Shown: positions 23,396 to 33,190, counted from the stretch's first letter. The stretch: DNA of 64,000 nt from Nostoc carneum NIES-2107 (GCA_002368155.1 AP018180.1:2203947-2267946); one strand, 5' to 3'. The notes: a model not told the origin generated them from the letters alone. A program made the numbers and translations.

Positions 23396-24193
23396 TTAAT
23401 TGTACAATTCCCCACGTAATACTGTAACTGCTTGTCCAGCTAAAAAGACGCGATCGCCTCCTGGATAACGCACCTTTACCACTCCTCCACGACTAGATGC
23501 TTGATAAGCTAAAAATTCATCCTTACCCAAGCGATCACGCCAGAAGGGTGCAAGGCAGCAATGAGCCGCACCAGTAACTGCGTCTTCATTTATACCCAAT
23601 CCCGGCGCAAAAAAGCGAGAAACGAAATCGTAATCAGAATTACAGTGAGTTAGGCTAGTAACAATCACATTTGACACCAGCAAAGTTTTCAGGAGTTGAA
23701 AATTAGGCTGTATATGCCATACCAAGTCCTCAGAATCTACTTCTACCAAGTAACCGAGGGAATTTTGTAAAACAGATTTACACCCTACACCCAAAGCTTC
23801 ACACAGTTCCTCTGGTGCATCAGTAGGTTTTGAATAATTAACAGGAAAATCTAACTCAATCCAGTCATCGAGTTTTGTGGCAATCAATACACCACTTTTA
23901 GTATAAAAACGGGCAGCTTCATTGGCTGAGAGATGTCCTTCAGACCAAAGTACATGGGCGCTAGCTAAAGTTGCATGACCACAAAGTGGTACTTCTACAG
24001 TTGGTGTAAACCAACGCAGATTAAAACCATCATCCTGCTTGACGAGAAAAGCCGTCTCCGATAAATTCATTTCCTGCGCCACATTCTGCATCCAGCGATC
24101 GCTTTTCGGTGCAGGTAACACACAAACAGCTGCAGGGTTGCCTGCAAATGGTGTATTGGTGAAAGCATCCACCTGTGTAATGATTTGTCTCAT
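23396..24193 (-). CDS. PhzF-family isomerase-like protein
   Basis: A 265-residue protein of the PhzF/diaminopimelate-epimerase fold. QVDAFTNTPFAGNPAAVCVL is the family opening, MNLSETAFL supplies the catalytic-type Glu, and LCGHATLASAHVLWSEG and DAVTGAAHCCLAPFW are the two internal anion-binding motifs. AAGGGTGA precedes ATG 24193 by four bases, favouring it over the longer frame. PhzF isomerises a phenazine precursor, but most relatives have unknown substrates and there are no other phenazine genes here. It ends 1.2 kb before anything co-directional; the histidine kinase upstream on the same strand is 43 bp away and could be cotranscribed. Confidence 0.85.
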   Translation of the reverse strand: MRQIITQVDAFTNTPFAGNPAAVCVLPAPKSDRWMQNVAQEMNLSETAFLVKQDDGFNLRWFTPTVEVPLCGHATLASAHVLWSEGHLSANEAARFYTKSGVLIATKLDDWIELDFPVNYSKPTDAPEELCEALGVGCKSVLQNSLGYLVEVDSEDLVWHIQPNFQLLKTLLVSNVIVTSLTHCNSDYDFVSRFFAPGLGINEDAVTGAAHCCLAPFWRDRLGKDEFLAYQASSRGGVVKVRYPGGDRVFLAGQAVTVLRGELYN

Positions 24194-24235
24194 AGAATCA
24201 CCCTTATTTGAAATATTTTTGAATTTATTCACCAG

Positions 24236-27200
24236 CTAATTTGAAATCATTAAAGCCGCGATCGCATCTAACAAGTTTTGCGGTTCAATAGGTTTGGCTA
24301 AATGTGCTTGAAATCCGGCGGCGAGTATTTTGCGTTGATTTTCCTCACCAGCATAGGCGGTGAGGGCGATCGCCGGAATATCGCGGTTGAATCGAGGTGG
24401 TAAAGCGCGAATCTGACGAATGAAATTGTAACCGTCCATCTCTGGCATTCCAATATCGCTGATCAGCAAATCGAATGGTGCTTGAGTCAGTACTGGTAGG
24501 GCGTTAGTAGCTGAGGATACTACTTCTACAACTGCGCCTTCCTCTTCTAGTACCACCTTAACCAGTTCCAGGGAATCTGCCTCATCATCTACCACTATCA
24601 CCCGCCGATCCTTTAAATTGAGTGTGGGATGGTTGCAGAAATTAGGAAAATTGAGATTTGATACAGGCATCAACGGCAATTGTACGGTAAAGGTTGCCCC
24701 TTGTCCTTCTCCAGTACTAGCAACAGCGATTGTACCACCGTGCGCTTCCACCACCTGACACGCGATCGCCAATCCTAGACCCAATCCACCAAAGGCACGA
24801 GTGGTAGAACTATCCTGTTGTTGAAATAACTCAAATACATGGGGCAAAAATTCGGGTTTAATGCCATTGCCAGTATCGCTAACTTGAATTTGAGCATAGC
24901 GATCAACACGGGTAAGTTGTACCGTCACTTGTCCGCCTGTGGGGGTGAATTTAATGGCATTCGAGAGTAAATTCCAGACTACCTGCTGTAATCGACTGGT
25001 ATCTCCTTTGACACAACCAACTGTGGAATCGAGCAAGACTTCCAACTGAATAGCTTTTGCTTCTGCTGCCAAACTAACAGTTTCTACAGCCGCAGCGATT
25101 GGCTCTGATAAATTAATTGCTGCAAAACTCAGGGAGAGTTTGCCACGAATGATGCGAGAGATATCGAGCAGATCGTCAATCAGTTGCACCTGTTGTTTAG
25201 CATTACGCTCGATTGTGCTTAACCCTTGCTGGAGCTTTTCGGGAGTAATTTTCGGTGATTGTAATATTTTTGCCCACCCCAAAATCGGGTTCAGTGGTGT
25301 TCGCAGTTCATGGGAGAGAATCGCCAGAAATTCATCTTTGACGCGGTTGGCACGTTCTGCGGCTTCCCGTGCAGCTTGCTCTTGTTGAAGTAACTTTTCT
25401 CTTTGCACTTCGATGGCTTTGCGATCGCTAATATTCTTAAACAAGATGGCAACTTTGTGATTTTCTGTCCCTTCGATGGGAAAAGCATACACCTCAAACC
25501 AGCGATTCATTACATCTGAGCCATTTTCAAAGCGCACAGGTTCACCTGTGAGAGCGACTTTCCCATAGGTTTCAAACCAGAATTTTTCGAGATTTGGAAG
25601 CAGTTGACTTGCAGTTTTACCAATTGCCTGTTGCAGTCCAGTTTCTCGCTCAAATGCTGGGTTAATTTCCAAAAAGCGGTAATCTATCGGGGTAGTATTT
25701 TCATCAAACAGCATTTCGACCACACAAAAGCCATCTTCCATCGTCTCAAACAAGGTGCGATAGCGTTCTTCTGAACTACGCAAGGCTTCTTCTACCTGTT
25801 TGCGATCGGTGATTTCTTGACAAACGGTGTTAATGCCTATTATGCGATCGCCATCTTTCAAAGGCAAAAAGCTTTCTAACCAAACACGCTCTACTCCTGG
25901 TTGCGCGGGAGTTTCTCCCCGAATTTCGACATTTAGTAGCGGTTCTCCAGTCTCAAAAATAGGACGCAACAAAGCTTCGGCAGTATCCGCAATATTGGGC
26001 AGTAAATCTCGTATGGTTCGCCCAATGTGTTCTTCTGTGGAAAATCCATTGATTTCCGCCAATCGCTGATTAATTCGCACAAAGCGCAGATCGGAATCGA
26101 GTACATTCAAGCCGATGGGTGCAGACTGGTAAATAGTTTCAATTTCAGCTAGTTGTCGTTGCAAAGTCGTCTGACTTGCCTTTAATTCGGCTTCTAGTCG
26201 CTGGCGTTCTGTGATATCCGCCGTCATGCCAATCAGTCGAGTTAACTGTCCTTGCTCGTCAAACAGCCCCCGTGCGCTTTCCTCCAATGTCACGATTTGT
26301 CCATCCGGGCGTATAACTCGATAGGTAGTCTTGTAAGTGCTGTTCTCAGGTGTCAGTGCTTGTAAAACTGCTATGAAGCGATCGCGATCCTCAAAATGTA
26401 CTCGCTGAAAAAAATTGGTTCCTGTGTCCAGTTCTGCCTCTGTTGAAGTTAACCCCAAAATGACACCACATTGGGGCGATCGCTTGACGATATCGGTATG
26501 TGGTTCCCACTCAAAGGTAAATATCCGCGCAACTTCCATTGCCAACTGGTTGCGTTGTTCGCTCTCCCGCAATGCGGCATTGACTTGTTCTAACTGGGCA
26601 GTCCGTTCCGCAACACGCTGTTCTAATTCCTGGTTAGCGCGTTCTAGGGCTGCTTCTGTCTCTTTTTGCTGAGTAATATCACGGGCAACGCAGTATATTA
26701 CATCCTGGTCAATCTGCGGAGATCCTGTCCATTCCAACCAGCGGTAGCAGCCATCCTTTGTCCGGTAACGATTCTCAAAATTGAGGATGGGTGCGCCTGC
26801 TTTTAACTTCTCCATTTGTGCCAAGGTGACGGAATGGTCATCTGGATGCACAAAGTCTATAAAAGGACTGACTAACAATTCCGCTTTTGAGTAACCGAGA
26901 ACTTGAGTAAATGCCGGGTTGATTCGCTTAAAGTAGCCATCCATACCAATCACCGCCAGCAAATCGAGCGATCGCTCAAAGAAAAAGGCTGCTTCCGATG
27001 TCGATGCACTATTATCTGGTTCCTGCTGGTTCACGGTTGGGTAGCTTTGTAATTCTAGAGGCGGATCAGCAAGGGATGAGCAAATTTGCTCTGTAATATC
27101 AGCAAAAGTGGCTATCACACCGTAGGGGGTCACTTCTACTCCCCACAAAGGTTCTGTCTGCATCAGTAACCAAACCACTTTGCCATTAGGTTGATACAGC

Positions 27201-27466
27201 CCCATCACCAAATCATTACAGGGCTTTCCCGTTTGTAACGTAATTCTTGCCGGATGGGTATCACGGGTAAAAGGAGTACCATCAGCATGAATAGCTTGCC
27301 AGGTTGGGTCAATTAAGTTCCAGCCCTGAAGTTGTTCTAGTGTCAGCCCCAAAATTTTTTCGGCAGTCTGATTACAAGCTTGAATGGTGCCATCTGCCAG
27401 CTGCAACAAGACTCCGATTTCACAGTTCTGAGGTAAAGAAGTAAAGGAGGAAACCAATTGATTCAT
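24236..27466 (-). CDS. Multi-PAS hybrid sensor histidine kinase with receiver domain
   Basis: From ATG 27466 this is about 1,076 residues. In order: PAS (QLADGTIQACNQTAEKILGL), PAS-PAC (SLDLLAVIGMDGYFKRINPA), a coiled-coil linker (ALERANQELEQRVAERTAQL), three further PAS units (NQLAMEVARIFTFEW; APIGLNVLDSDLRFVRINQR; RYRTLFETMEDGFCVVEM), HisKA with the phosphorylated His in SHELRTPLNPILGW, HATPase (N-box NLLSNAIKFTP, G-boxes DTGNGI and GGLGLGLAI), and a C-terminal receiver with acidic VDDEAD, the phospho-accepting Asp in LLISDIGMPEMDGY, and the AKP end. There is no membrane segment, so it is cytoplasmic. The signal is unknown; a longer frame to 27523 is less likely. Confidence 0.9.
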   Translation of the reverse strand: MNQLVSSFTSLPQNCEIGVLLQLADGTIQACNQTAEKILGLTLEQLQGWNLIDPTWQAIHADGTPFTRDTHPARITLQTGKPCNDLVMGLYQPNGKVVWLLMQTEPLWGVEVTPYGVIATFADITEQICSSLADPPLELQSYPTVNQQEPDNSASTSEAAFFFERSLDLLAVIGMDGYFKRINPAFTQVLGYSKAELLVSPFIDFVHPDDHSVTLAQMEKLKAGAPILNFENRYRTKDGCYRWLEWTGSPQIDQDVIYCVARDITQQKETEAALERANQELEQRVAERTAQLEQVNAALRESEQRNQLAMEVARIFTFEWEPHTDIVKRSPQCGVILGLTSTEAELDTGTNFFQRVHFEDRDRFIAVLQALTPENSTYKTTYRVIRPDGQIVTLEESARGLFDEQGQLTRLIGMTADITERQRLEAELKASQTTLQRQLAEIETIYQSAPIGLNVLDSDLRFVRINQRLAEINGFSTEEHIGRTIRDLLPNIADTAEALLRPIFETGEPLLNVEIRGETPAQPGVERVWLESFLPLKDGDRIIGINTVCQEITDRKQVEEALRSSEERYRTLFETMEDGFCVVEMLFDENTTPIDYRFLEINPAFERETGLQQAIGKTASQLLPNLEKFWFETYGKVALTGEPVRFENGSDVMNRWFEVYAFPIEGTENHKVAILFKNISDRKAIEVQREKLLQQEQAAREAAERANRVKDEFLAILSHELRTPLNPILGWAKILQSPKITPEKLQQGLSTIERNAKQQVQLIDDLLDISRIIRGKLSLSFAAINLSEPIAAAVETVSLAAEAKAIQLEVLLDSTVGCVKGDTSRLQQVVWNLLSNAIKFTPTGGQVTVQLTRVDRYAQIQVSDTGNGIKPEFLPHVFELFQQQDSSTTRAFGGLGLGLAIACQVVEAHGGTIAVASTGEGQGATFTVQLPLMPVSNLNFPNFCNHPTLNLKDRRVIVVDDEADSLELVKVVLEEEGAVVEVVSSATNALPVLTQAPFDLLISDIGMPEMDGYNFIRQIRALPPRFNRDIPAIALTAYAGEENQRKILAAGFQAHLAKPIEPQNLLDAIAALMISN

Positions 27467-28400
27467 AATTGTGATGCAACAGGATCTTCCAGATGCCGTA
27501 ACAGGACTGTGGGGTAGATACACAGAATTATCGCAAACTAAACAAGAGAAATTGGCTTAAATTAACAGAGAATTTTCCTCAAATATGTACTTATCGTCTT
27601 CTGCAGACAGAATCGATATCTAGTGTTACCAATTGTAATAATTACAGTACCTGGAACACTCACAAATTGCTGGTATTGAAAGGTTGAGTTGGCTATGCGA
27701 TCGCCTCTACGCTTATAGAGCAATCTGTAATACAGCAATCCTCAACCTACAGCGCCAACTGATAGAGCCATGCCAAGTCACAACAAAGTTGATATTACAT
27801 CTCTTGCAGCAAACTCGAGCGAAATTACAGTACAAATGAACTCGCACATTCTAGCTTAATTAAACTTTGCTAGTGGATGAGAAGCCGCAAATATCAATAG
27901 GGAAAACTAAAAATGTTGAATTTTTACTCAATGCCCGTTTATATATAAACTGGCGTATTCAAGCAATTATATTACCCGCGTAGGACGGATAAAAATTTTT
28001 AGATAATTATAGTCAGCGTTACACACTTGTATACAGACTATTGTGCATAGATGCTATATTTTGTCAATGTACAAGTACCCCTCATATTAAGTTGTGGTGC
28101 GTTACGCTAAAGCTAACGCAGCTAAGTTTATTTCAAAAATCAAATATGAGTCTCATATTAGTTTTGCTAACAAAACTTTGCATGATTGCTATAACACCAA
28201 TTCAGTATTCAAAATTGTGGCTAGAACTAAGGCAATAATTCAGAAAAACTAACCACATTCGCAATGATTATTTTTAATTTGATAAATTTGCAAAATAGGG
28301 ATACTCCCAATCAACCGCTGTTTAACCAAACATCATTTGATATTTAAATGTTTGGCTCTCAGAGGTTATTTATAAAGCAAAAATAAAATTACTGTAGGGT

Positions 28401-28460
28401 GTGTTAGGCGCTGATTTCCAATATGATTTGCCGCAGAAAAACTATTTTAGCGCCTAACGC
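28401..28460. repeat. Inverted repeat GTGTTAGGCGCT / AGCGCCTAACGC
   Basis: Arms at 28401-28412 and 28449-28460 pair over at least 10 bp with a ~36-nt loop. It is followed by GGTGCGTTACGG, relating it to the other GCGTTA repeats of the window. Confidence 0.55.
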
Positions 28461-28551
28461 ACCGCCACATCGATGGTGCGTTACGGCTAAATTTCATTGT
28501 CACTAAGCTCTAAATTCTTTCATAGCCGTAACAAAATGCCACTTGCTACAA

Positions 28552-28637
28552 CGCGGGGAACCCCTTCGGGTTCGGCAGTCCACTCGGCGGCATAGCCGCA
28601 CGTGTGGCTGCACTCACCGCGCAACGCAGTGGCTCCC
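28552..28637. repeat. GC-rich palindromic repeat cluster
   Basis: Contains adjoining small palindromes (GGGGAACCCC, CCCCTTCGGGTTCGGC, CGGCGGCATAGCCGC, GTGTGGCTGCAC) in an otherwise AT-rich spacer. The same words occur in the 21966-22165 element and inside the gene at 7335-7366. Confidence 0.55.
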
Positions 28638-28744
28638 CTACTTAAGATTTACTTTATAAATGGTCTCTAAAAATCATGGTTTTCAATCTAGATGTAGTTT
28701 ATGTTTGAGGAATAAGTACACTTCTAGTATAAAAGTTCAGGACA

Positions 28745-29005
28745 ATGCTACACCAAAAGCCGAATTCAAGCATAAAAATCCTTGGGTTGATTGTTGCAGC
28801 TATTAACTTAGCACTAATTTCTGTAGGATTAATCAGCTGCACTAATGAAGTACAAAAACCACAAGAAAAAACCGAGCAACAAAAAGAACAGTACAAAAAT
28901 AAATCTACCGAACAGCCTGAATCCGATGAAGATAACGACGATGATGATGAGGATGAAAAAGATGATGACAGCAAAGATGAAAAAGACGATGATAATAAAA
29001 ATTAA
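28745..29005 (+). CDS. Small lipoprotein with a highly acidic tail
   Basis: Eighty-six residues: a basic N-terminus, a hydrophobic helix (ILGLIVAAINLALISVGL) and the lipobox LISC, after which the mature lipoprotein begins CTNEVQKPQEK. The remainder is Lys/Gln/Glu-rich, then almost pure Asp/Glu/Lys (ESDEDNDDDDEDEKDD). The acidic run could bind Ca2+ or other cations, but no motif with fixed spacing is present. A long opposite-strand ORF is just its shadow. Translation is plausible from the clean lipobox; the ribosome-binding site is weak. Confidence 0.65.
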   Translation: MLHQKPNSSIKILGLIVAAINLALISVGLISCTNEVQKPQEKTEQQKEQYKNKSTEQPESDEDNDDDDEDEKDDDSKDEKDDDNKN

Positions 29006-29153
29006 TTAACAATTTTGCGGATTCTTTCATGCAAGAATTTTTTCAGTCAAGATTTAATCTTGGCTGAATATAACGCCACGCTGCCGAAGGGTATGAGAGT
29101 TTTAAATTAAGAATTGATAATTCATAATTTTAATAAAAGCTGAGTTTGTGTTT

Positions 29154-30542
29154 ATGGTTATTCAACAAACCTCTAGTTCTCTGGTTGATATCCTACGCCA
29201 AAGACGGCAAAAGTTAGCTACCTTGATTGATTTTCCTGCAATTCTGTGGTCGGGAAGTAGCAATCCGCGTAACTTTCAAGCTAATGTTTTTCCTTTCCGC
29301 GCTAGTAGTCATTTTCTGTATTTTGCTGGGCTACCCTTACCAAATGCGGCAATTCGCTTGGAAGCAGGAAAGCTGGAATTATTCATGGACGATCCTACAC
29401 CTAGCAGCGCTCTTTGGCATGGAGAAATGCCCAAGCGTGAGGAAATCGCCCAGATGATTGGCGCTGATGGCGCTAAACCAATGGCGGAACTAGAGTCATC
29501 CCTAGCAGACGCAGCAACGATCGCAGTTCAAGATGCGGCTACTTGGACACAGCAATCCCAGCTATTCAACAGATGGGTTTTGCCGCAAAGTTCACCTCAA
29601 GGAATTGACTTAGAGTTAGCCAAGGCGATTGTTTCCTTACGCCTCACCCACGATGAAGGCGCATTAACTGAATTACGCAAAGCCGCGGCTGTGAGTGTAG
29701 AAGCCCATAAAGCGGGTATGGCCGCCACACCTGCTGCTAAACGAGAAGCAGAAGTGCGAGGGGCTATGGAAGGAGTAATCATCGCCCATAACATGACTAC
29801 TGCTTACAACAGTATTGTCACAGTCCACGGTGAGGTTTTGCATAACGAGCAATATCACCATCCCTTGCAACCAGGTGATTTACTACTAGCTGATGTGGGT
29901 GCGGAAACCGAAATGGGCTGGGCGGCTGATATTACCCGTACTTGGCCTGTATCGGGTAAATTTTCCTCAACCCAAAGAGATATTTATGATGTGGTGTTAG
30001 CAGCCCATGATGCTTGTATTGCCAAAATCCGTCCAGGTGTTGAGTATGGGGAAATTCATCTATTAGCTGCCACAGTAATAGCTGATGGTTTAGCAAATTT
30101 AGGCATTTTACAAGGAAAAGCTGAGGATTTAGTAGACCTAAATGCCCATGCTTTATTTTTCCCCCACGGCATTGGCCATCTTTTAGGCTTAGATGTGCAT
30201 GATATGGAAGACTTGGGTGATTTAGCAGGTTATGAAGCAGGACGTACAAGAAGCGATCGCTTTGGCTTCAGCTACCTACGTTTAAATCGTCCCCTACGCC
30301 CAGGAATGTTAGTCACAATTGAGCCTGGTTTTTATCAAGTTCCAGCAATTTTAAATGATGCCAAACAAAGCTCAAAATACCAAAATATAGTCAATTGGGA
30401 ACGCTTATCTCAATTTGCCGATGTCCGCGGTATCCGCATCGAAGATGACGTTTTAGTCACAGATACAGGTAGCGAAGTTTTAACCGCAGCGTTACCTAAT
30501 GATGCCACTACCATAGAAAATCTAGTAATGGGTAATTGGTAA
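29154..30542 (+). CDS. pepP: Aminopeptidase P family (Xaa-Pro aminopeptidase)
   Basis: About 462 residues of M24B fold. The N-terminal domain (FPAILWSGSSNPRNF, FRASSHFLYFAGLPLPNAAI) is the family's non-catalytic half. The metal-binding residues are in place: Asp in LLLADVGAETEMGWAADITR (two Asp), His in FFPHGIGHLLGLDVHD, Glu in MLVTIEPGFY and Glu in GIRIEDDVLV. It removes N-terminal residues ahead of proline with two Mn2+ ions in the cytoplasm. The frame starts at GTG 29148; ATG 29154 (MVIQQTS) is preferred. The last codons and stop (..MGNW-TAA) are written by the TAATTGG tandem repeat that follows, so the C-terminus may have been reshaped. Confidence 0.9.
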   Translation: MVIQQTSSSLVDILRQRRQKLATLIDFPAILWSGSSNPRNFQANVFPFRASSHFLYFAGLPLPNAAIRLEAGKLELFMDDPTPSSALWHGEMPKREEIAQMIGADGAKPMAELESSLADAATIAVQDAATWTQQSQLFNRWVLPQSSPQGIDLELAKAIVSLRLTHDEGALTELRKAAAVSVEAHKAGMAATPAAKREAEVRGAMEGVIIAHNMTTAYNSIVTVHGEVLHNEQYHHPLQPGDLLLADVGAETEMGWAADITRTWPVSGKFSSTQRDIYDVVLAAHDACIAKIRPGVEYGEIHLLAATVIADGLANLGILQGKAEDLVDLNAHALFFPHGIGHLLGLDVHDMEDLGDLAGYEAGRTRSDRFGFSYLRLNRPLRPGMLVTIEPGFYQVPAILNDAKQSSKYQNIVNWERLSQFADVRGIRIEDDVLVTDTGSEVLTAALPNDATTIENLVMGNW

Positions 30543-30645
30543 TTGGTAATTGGTAATTGGTAATTGGTAATTGGTAATTGCTGTTTGTTCCCCTTTCCCC
30601 TTTTCCCCTTTCCCCTTTTCCCCAGTCCCCAGTCCCCAATCCCCC
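30533..30645. repeat. TAATTGG tandem repeat followed by CCCCTTTT and CCCCAGT tracts
   Basis: Six exact TAATTGG units begin inside the pepP stop codon (30533-30574) and lead, after a short spacer, into pyrimidine tracts (TTCCCCTTTTCCCC, CCCCAGTCCCCAGTCCCCAA). The two are typical neighbouring heptamer repeat classes in this genome. Confidence 0.9.
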
Positions 30646-30754
30646 CAGATACGTATCGAGTTGCTCAAGTCGCTGGGAAAACTACTAAGCTGGTAAATAG
30701 CACGTTAAAACTCTACCCAAATTTCCTACTGGCTTACTATCTGTAATCGAAATT

Positions 30755-32215
30755 ATGTTTGATGCATTATCTGATCGTTTAGAATCTGCCTGGAAGAAAC
30801 TCCGCGGACAAGATAAAATTTCTCAGTCCAACATTCAAGACGCTTTGCGAGAAGTACGCCGCGCCTTGTTGGAAGCAGATGTCAATCTCCAGGTAGTCAA
30901 AGATTTTATTAGTGAAGTCGAAGCCAGAGCACAGGGGGCTGAGGTAATCGCTGGCGTGCGACCTGGCGAACAGTTTATCAAAATTGTTTACGATGAACTG
31001 GTGCAGGTGATGGGGGAAGAAAATGTTCCCCTAGTAGAAGCGGAGGAACAGCCTACTATTGTGTTAATGGCTGGGTTGCAAGGTACTGGTAAAACCACTG
31101 CTACTGCTAAGTTAGCTTTACACCTGCGGAAATTAGATCGCAGCTGTTTACTGGTGGCGACAGACGTATATCGTCCAGCGGCGATTGATCAGTTAATCAC
31201 CTTGGGTAAGCAAATTGAAGTACCAGTATTTGAACTGGGAAGCGATGCCGATCCAGTAGAAATTGCTCGCCAAGGTGTGGAACAAGCCAAGGCACAAGGC
31301 GTAAATACGGTAATTATTGATACGGCTGGTCGTCTGCAAATTGACGAAGACATGATGGCAGAACTAGCCCGGATTAAAGACACCGTCCAGCCCCATGAAA
31401 CCTTGCTGGTTGTGGACTCCATGACTGGGCAAGAAGCAGCAAATCTTACCCGTACCTTTCACGAAGAAATTGGTATTACTGGCGCAATTCTGACCAAAAT
31501 GGATGGTGATAGCCGTGGTGGTGCGGCGCTGTCGGTGCGGCAAATTTCCGGTGCGCCCATTAAATTTGTCGGTGTCGGGGAAAAAGTCGAGGCGCTGCAA
31601 CCATTTTACCCAGACCGGATGGCATCCCGAATTTTGGGTATGGGCGATGTCTTGACCTTGGTAGAAAAAGCCCAAGAAGAAATTGACTTGGCAGATGCCG
31701 AGCAAATGCAGGAGAAAATCCTGTCAGCAAAATTTGACTTTACCGACTTTCTCAAGCAATTACGCCTGCTGAAAAACATGGGTTCCCTGGGTGGAATCAT
31801 CAAGATGATTCCCGGAATGAACAAGCTTTCCGACGATCAGCTAAAGCATGGAGAAACCCAGCTAAAACGCTGTGAAGCCATGATTAACTCCATGACGCGC
31901 CAAGAACGCCACGACCCAGATTTATTAGCCAGTTCTCCCAGCCGCAGACGGCGGATTGCATCTGGTTCTGGTTATAAAGAAGCAGATGTCAGCAAACTAG
32001 TAGCTGATTTCCAAAAAATGCGATCGCTCATGCAACAAATGGGCCAAGGACAATTTCCTGGTATGCCCGGAATGTTCGGCGGTGGCATGGGCAACGCCTT
32101 CGCGGGTGGCGGCAATCGTCCCGCAGCCCCCGGCTGGCGCGGTTATCCCGGCAACCCTGGCGCAGCGAAAAAGAAAAAGAAAGACAAGAAAAGGAAAGGC
32201 TTTGGGAATCTTTAA
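30755..32215 (+). CDS. ffh: Signal recognition particle protein Ffh
   Basis: A 486-residue SRP54 GTPase. The helical N domain (MFDALSDRLESAWKKLRGQD) precedes the G domain with P-loop GLQGTGKTTATAKLALHL, DVYRPAAIDQL, DTAGRLQIDEDMMAEL and the TKMDGDSRGGAALS guanine-specificity motif. The Met-rich M domain (MRSLMQQMGQGQFPGMPGMF) binds signal peptides and SRP RNA. It ends with a basic tail (KKKKKDKKRKG). It targets nascent membrane proteins (in cyanobacteria also thylakoid proteins) to FtsY. The order ffh-rpsP-KH protein is a standard bacterial arrangement. An inverted repeat follows the stop, then rpsP after 314 bp. Confidence 0.97.
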   Translation: MFDALSDRLESAWKKLRGQDKISQSNIQDALREVRRALLEADVNLQVVKDFISEVEARAQGAEVIAGVRPGEQFIKIVYDELVQVMGEENVPLVEAEEQPTIVLMAGLQGTGKTTATAKLALHLRKLDRSCLLVATDVYRPAAIDQLITLGKQIEVPVFELGSDADPVEIARQGVEQAKAQGVNTVIIDTAGRLQIDEDMMAELARIKDTVQPHETLLVVDSMTGQEAANLTRTFHEEIGITGAILTKMDGDSRGGAALSVRQISGAPIKFVGVGEKVEALQPFYPDRMASRILGMGDVLTLVEKAQEEIDLADAEQMQEKILSAKFDFTDFLKQLRLLKNMGSLGGIIKMIPGMNKLSDDQLKHGETQLKRCEAMINSMTRQERHDPDLLASSPSRRRRIASGSGYKEADVSKLVADFQKMRSLMQQMGQGQFPGMPGMFGGGMGNAFAGGGNRPAAPGWRGYPGNPGAAKKKKKDKKRKGFGNL

Positions 32216-32220
32216 GCAAG

Positions 32221-32302
32221 AGTCAAAAGTCAAGGGTCAAGGGTCAAGGGTCAAAGTTTAAAGCAATTTTGACTTTTGACTTTTGGACTTTGGACTCTTG
32301 AC
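32221..32302. repeat. GTCAAGG / TTTTGAC inverted tandem-repeat hairpin after ffh
   Basis: A block of AGTCAAAAGTCAAGGGTCAA-type heptamers faces TTTTGACTTTTGACTTTTGG and CTCTTGACC in inverse orientation around GTTTAAAGCAA. The RNA could form a long stem between ffh and rpsP. Similar units occur at 14798-14866, inside the MITE copies and at 47030-47077. Confidence 0.7.
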
Positions 32303-32529
32303 CAATACCAATAGCAGTTAATGCCCAGCAAGTGCTAAAATTAGCATTCCAGTATGGAAAATTGTGACTAAAGGAAGTTGGGCTGCAATTGATTGGCAAC
32401 AGCCACAGTTAGCTGGCTTCCTCTTAAAAGTCGAAAGCTATATCCAAAAAGACTTTTCGACTTTTGAATTCCGCAGAACGGCACTTGCTGTCAATCATAC
32501 TTAGTAAACAGGAGAACGATTCTTCAATC

Positions 32530-32793
32530 ATGATCAAACTGCGCTTGAAGCGATATGGTAAAAAACGGGAAGCGAGTTACCGCATCGTAGCTATTAACAG
32601 CCTCGCTCGCCGCGATGGTCGTCCCCTAGAAGAACTGGGATTCTACAACCCCAGAACGGATGAAGTACGATTGGACGTTCCCGGCATCGTCAAGCGACTA
32701 CAACAAGGCGCTCAACCCACTGACACCGTCCGTCGCATCCTAGTAAAAGCCAATGTTTTTGAACAGGTCAGTGCAACAACAGCCGCATCATAA
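32530..32793 (+). CDS. rpsP: 30S ribosomal protein S16
   Basis: Eighty-seven residues from ATG 32530, beginning [20 protein letters not shown], the universal S16 opening; [14 protein letters not shown] and [13 protein letters not shown] follow. The longer frame from 32464 is not needed. S16 helps 30S assembly. Its stop codon lies inside the KH-protein frame that overlaps by about 20 bp. Confidence 0.97.
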   Translation: MIKLRLKRYGKKREASYRIVAINSLARRDGRPLEELGFYNPRTDEVRLDVPGIVKRLQQGAQPTDTVRRILVKANVFEQVSATTAAS

Positions 32794-33190
32794 TGTCGAA
32801 ACACCATCCCCCGGAGCTAGACCCAACTACGAGGGGTTGGTCAAGTTTTTAGTTCAGCCCTTTTTAGAATCGCCAGAGTCTTTAAGCGTCGATTGTGAAA
32901 TTTCTCAAAGTCTCAACAAGGCTTGGATTCGCATCGCCTTTGACAGCACAGATAAAGGAAAAGTGTTTGGTCGCGGAGGACGCAATATTCAGGCGATTCG
33001 CACAGTAATTGCAGCTGCGGCTGAAATTGCTGGACAATCGGTATACCTGGATATTTATGGCAGCAGCGCCTCAAGAGAAGGTGCTTCTTTTGATGACGAC
33101 AGGGAAGAGCGATTACCTCCGCCCAAATCAAGAGACAGACGTGGAAACGGAAATAGTCCCAGACCTATTGCTAAACCCCGTATCCGCTAG
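32771..33190 (+). CDS. KH-domain RNA-binding protein (KhpA/YlqC-like)
   Basis: A protein of 139 residues from GTG 32771 (open frame from 32753). The single KH domain is clear: [20 protein letters not shown], then [20 protein letters not shown] with the GxxG loop GRGG, and [14 protein letters not shown]. The C-terminal tail is basic and disordered ([19 protein letters not shown]), longer than in bacilli but common in cyanobacteria. KhpA-type proteins bind structured RNA and affect translation or sRNA action. It overlaps the end of rpsP, so the pair is translationally coupled. The start is uncertain among GTG 32771 and ATG 32753. Confidence 0.9.
   Translation: MQQQPHHNVETPSPGARPNYEGLVKFLVQPFLESPESLSVDCEISQSLNKAWIRIAFDSTDKGKVFGRGGRNIQAIRTVIAAAAEIAGQSVYLDIYGSSASREGASFDDDREERLPPPKSRDRRGNGNSPRPIAKPRIR

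Larger units (their letters stand above)
27467..28744. other. 1.3-kb intergenic region without a convincing gene
   Basis: AT-rich spacer between divergent genes. A 65-codon frame at 28041-28238 has Cys-rich, low-quality composition and no ribosome-binding site, so it is not called. The region holds a GTGCGTTACG..AAGCTAACGC repeat near 28100, an inverted pair at 28401-28460 and a GC-rich palindromic cluster at 28552-28637. Confidence 0.5.

Noticed and set aside
23396-24193. A phenazine biosynthesis cluster around the PhzF gene
   Set aside because: No other phenazine genes are present; PhzF relatives are common and mostly of unknown function.
28041-28238. 65-codon open frame in the spacer after the histidine kinase
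   Set aside because: It has no ribosome-binding site, a Cys/Leu-rich composition unlike a protein, and it overlaps GCGTTA-type repeat text.
28552-28637. A tRNA or other structured RNA in the GC-rich stretch
   Set aside because: The stems are short adjacent palindromes without a cloverleaf, anticodon loop or CCA end; it is repeat text.
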